Part shown: in pieces, positions 5,945 to 7,319 of the stretch
Numbering within the stretch: position 1 is the stretch's first letter
Layout of the letters: every line of letters begins with the position of its first letter
Source of the DNA: Synechococcus sp. GFB01
Lineage (GTDB): Bacteria > Cyanobacteriota > Cyanobacteriia > PCC-6307 > Cyanobiaceae
NCBI RefSeq assembly: GCF_001039265.1
Contig: NZ_LFEK01000123.1
Location: 16,474-23,792, forward strand
Direction of reading: 5' to 3'
Length of the DNA stretch: 7,319 nt
Translations under genes and position numbers: made by a program
Notes under the pieces: generated by a model
Database searches by the model: none
What the model saw: the letters and a program-made list of their open reading frames with translations, nothing else
Told to the model about the DNA's origin: nothing

Positions 5945-6139
5945 CCCTTCCGTGATGGCAATGGCCGGATCGCACGACTGCTGGCTGACGTGATGGCCAC
6001 TCAGGCAGGAGTCGGCCCTCTCGACGATTCAGCCTGGGACCACCAGCGTGAGCAGTATTTCGCCGCCATTCGTGCCGGAGCTGTGTTGAACAACGCTCCG
6101 ATCAAACGGCTGTTCAGGCAGGTGCTGCAGGGTGCGTGA
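5885..6139 (+). pseudogene. Fic-domain protein, C-terminal fragment
   Basis: Fic proteins transfer AMP, or another nucleotide part, to target proteins. The full motif HxFx(D/E)GNGRxxR is here as HPFRDGNGRIAR (residues 20-31 if read from GTG 5885). It is followed by a normal Fic ending: SAWDHQREQYFAAIRAGAV, then APIKRLFRQVLQ and a stop at 6139. The helices that should precede the motif are missing: before Ile-His-Pro-Phe there are at most about 18 residues, and those overlap the well-supported cupin start on the other strand. They do resemble a Fic helix (EVHLELVLIHPF), but their third positions are unlike coding sequence here. The true fragment therefore probably begins near 5939. Codon third positions are less GC-rich than in the neighbours, which may point to transfer. 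No inhibitory helix or antitoxin gene is recognisable. A functional protein is unlikely. Confidence 0.75.
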
Positions 6140-6403
6140 TGATGGGCTGGGGTCGCCGAGCCTGAAGCTGGGTTTCGATCTCGGCGATGGGCTTGCCCGT
6201 TTCGATGGCTGTGGAACTCGCTACCGCACGGATGATGCGAGAGCGAAGCGGCAAGAGATCAGCTTGCTGCCGGAGGCGCTGAAGCCCTGGATCGTGGCAT
6301 GCCATGAACCATCTCTCCCCGGTTGCCTTTCTGCCACCACCATTCCTCACAACGCGCGCCTGCGGCACCCCAGGCATCATGGGCGCGCAGCCTCAGCCCC
6401 GTC
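6140..6403. other. 264-base stretch without a confident gene
   Basis: No plus-strand ORF here looks coding. On the minus strand a frame ending in a stop at 6114 reads RSRIIRAVASSTAIETGKPI, then AEIETQLQARRPQP; its piece TGKPIAEIE faintly recalls Phd/YefM antitoxins, but the resemblance is too short to call. Given the Fic and cupin remnants beside it, this may be further decayed accessory DNA. The promoter of the downstream lipoprotein gene must lie here or upstream, but I cannot see one. Confidence 0.25.
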
Positions 6404-7060
6404 ATGCGTCGTGTCTCCGCAGTCGGCCTGGTCGGCGTCTGTCTGGCTCTTGGCGGCTGCGGGCAGAGCAGCGCGCCCAGACAGCAAGCTTCTGGCGTGA
6501 CGGAACCCATCCGGATCGAGCTCGATCTGAGCGATCCATCCAGGAGCTTCGGTGTGCTCACCCGCGGCAAGGAGCGCACCGTGTTCAAGGTGGGGTTCGG
6601 CAGACACGGCGTGACCTGCGCGGGCAGCCGCTTCGAGGAGGGCTACACGCCGCTGGGCAGCTTCCGGGTGAATGCGATTCTCAGCGATGGGCGCTTCGTG
6701 ATGGAGCCGGCGCTGATCGCCCAGTCGGGCAAGTCAGAGGCCGAGCTGAGAACGACCCTGTTCCGGAACATGAACGCGATCGACTTCAGCGGCGATGGCG
6801 AGACCGGTGAGTACGGCATCGGCTACGTGAGCCTGGCTCCGGTGAACAGCGTCAAGCAGCCCTTCGCGTTCAACACCTACGACGGCCGCTTCCGCTGGTA
6901 CAGCTTCGCGATCCACGGCAGCAACAACGACCAGCGCATCGGCCAGCAGGTGACCGGCGGCTGCGTGAACGTGGCTGAGCCCGCGCTCCGCACCCTGCTC
7001 GCCGCCGTGCAGCTGGGCGATGAGGTGGTGATCAGCGCCAAGGGTCCCTGCACCCCGTGA
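6404..7060 (+). CDS. L,D-transpeptidase (YkuD-type) family lipoprotein
   Basis: The 218-aa product begins MRRVSAVGLVGVCLALGGC, a lipoprotein signal peptide with lipobox LGGC, so Cys19 would be lipidated and the protein anchored in a membrane facing the periplasm. The YkuD domain shows TPLGSFRV (residues 82-89) and the active-site block from IHGSNND to TGGCVNV, with His171 and the catalytic Cys187. Twelve residues separate His171 from Thr184, the usual spacing. YkuD enzymes form 3-3 peptidoglycan cross-links or attach proteins to the wall. The usual (S/T)HGC is TGGC, so the His beside the catalytic Cys is Gly and activity is not certain. An upstream TTG at 6323 would add 27 residues ahead of the signal peptide; I prefer ATG 6404 because the signal peptide starts exactly there. 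It converges on dcd with a 12-base gap. Confidence 0.88.
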   Translation: MRRVSAVGLVGVCLALGGCGQSSAPRQQASGVTEPIRIELDLSDPSRSFGVLTRGKERTVFKVGFGRHGVTCAGSRFEEGYTPLGSFRVNAILSDGRFVMEPALIAQSGKSEAELRTTLFRNMNAIDFSGDGETGEYGIGYVSLAPVNSVKQPFAFNTYDGRFRWYSFAIHGSNNDQRIGQQVTGGCVNVAEPALRTLLAAVQLGDEVVISAKGPCTP

Positions 7061-7069
7061 ATGCACGGG
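7054..7069. terminator. Hairpin between the convergent transpeptidase and dcd genes
   Basis: CCCGTG (7054-7059) and CACGGG (7064-7069) form a perfect six-pair stem with loop AATG. It covers the plus-gene stop codon (7058-7060) and ends three bases before the dcd stop. It can fold in both transcripts. No T-tract is present, so termination is plausible rather than shown. Confidence 0.38.
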
Positions 7070-7072
7070 CGG

Positions 7073-7319
7073 TCAGAAGGAGTCTTCCGTCTGGCCGGCG
7101 AAGCGGCCGACGTAGCTCTCGCTGCCCTGCAGCTTCTGGAACACGAACTGGCAGATCGCGGTGCCGGGATACACGGCCAGGGGAGCGGGGCCGAAGTTGC
7201 TCATCTCCAGCACCTGCTGGCTGTCGATCCCCGGCCCCATGAAGGGGGCGCTGATGTGCACCATCAGGCCCAGCCGCGCGAAGCGGCTGCGACCCTCCAG
7301 CCAGCCGCACAGCCCGGGG
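7073..7319 (-). CDS. dcd: dCTP deaminase, C-terminal 81 residues (start beyond window)
   Basis: dCTP deaminase converts dCTP to dUTP, feeding thymidylate synthesis, and acts as a trimer in the cytoplasm. The visible part contains the active-site block LEGRSRFARLGLMVHISAP, matching GRSSLARLGLMVH of the E. coli enzyme with its Ser111 and Arg115 equivalents kept. QQVLEMSN follows, whose Glu corresponds to catalytic Glu138. Next come the beta-barrel strands PLAVYPGTAICQFVFQKL and an ending GQTEDSF before the TGA at 7075-7073. The frame is open to the window edge, so roughly the first half or more of the protein lies outside. Whether the full enzyme is monofunctional or also has dUTPase activity cannot be judged from this part. 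Nothing looks damaged. Confidence 0.95.
   Translation of the reverse strand, partial: PGLCGWLEGRSRFARLGLMVHISAPFMGPGIDSQQVLEMSNFGPAPLAVYPGTAICQFVFQKLQGSESYVGRFAGQTEDSF

Noticed and set aside
7032..7310. 92-aa minus-strand ORF overlapping dcd
   Set aside because: Another frame of the same strand; the dCTP deaminase frame (stop at 7073) contains the catalytic residues.

Overview
The window is GC-rich and gene-dense, with mostly G or C at third codon positions. It most resembles a picocyanobacterial chromosome (Synechococcus/Cyanobium type). The support is the protein types rather than a marker gene: a cyanobacterial-style GH57 glycosidase, a dCTP deaminase, and small cysteine-containing secreted proteins. 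I saw no exact GCGATCGC (HIP1) site by eye. The lineage is an inference. No rRNA, tRNA, CRISPR array, intact transposon or phage gene was found.

Layout. On the left, a GH57 glycoside hydrolase (minus, cut by the window edge) diverges from a VOC/glyoxalase-fold gene, followed by a PhnP-like metallo-beta-lactamase (MBL) hydrolase and a small secreted four-cysteine protein (all plus). In the centre, on the minus strand, a possible 37-aa ORF precedes a BASS-type membrane transporter carrying a single-base frameshift, then an MBL-fold protein with the full set of flavodiiron-type metal ligands but no flavodoxin domain. From about 5.3 to 6.4 kb the genes are broken: a small protein whose start region is interrupted, a cupin with an internal deletion, and a Fic-domain fragment joined head to head with the cupin start. 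On the right, a YkuD-type L,D-transpeptidase lipoprotein (plus) converges on the C-terminal part of dCTP deaminase (minus, cut by the edge).

How the genes relate. They do not form one pathway. They look like single-gene or two-gene units typical of a compact cyanobacterial genome. Three convergent pairs meet very tightly: two have 12-base gaps with a hairpin built around the stop codons, and one shares a CTAG across both stop codons. The main open question is why so many reading frames are disrupted: real decay in an accessory patch at 5.3-6.4 kb, or consensus errors for the two one-base shifts at about 3.1 and 4.64 kb. I found no convincing evidence of a new multi-gene system.
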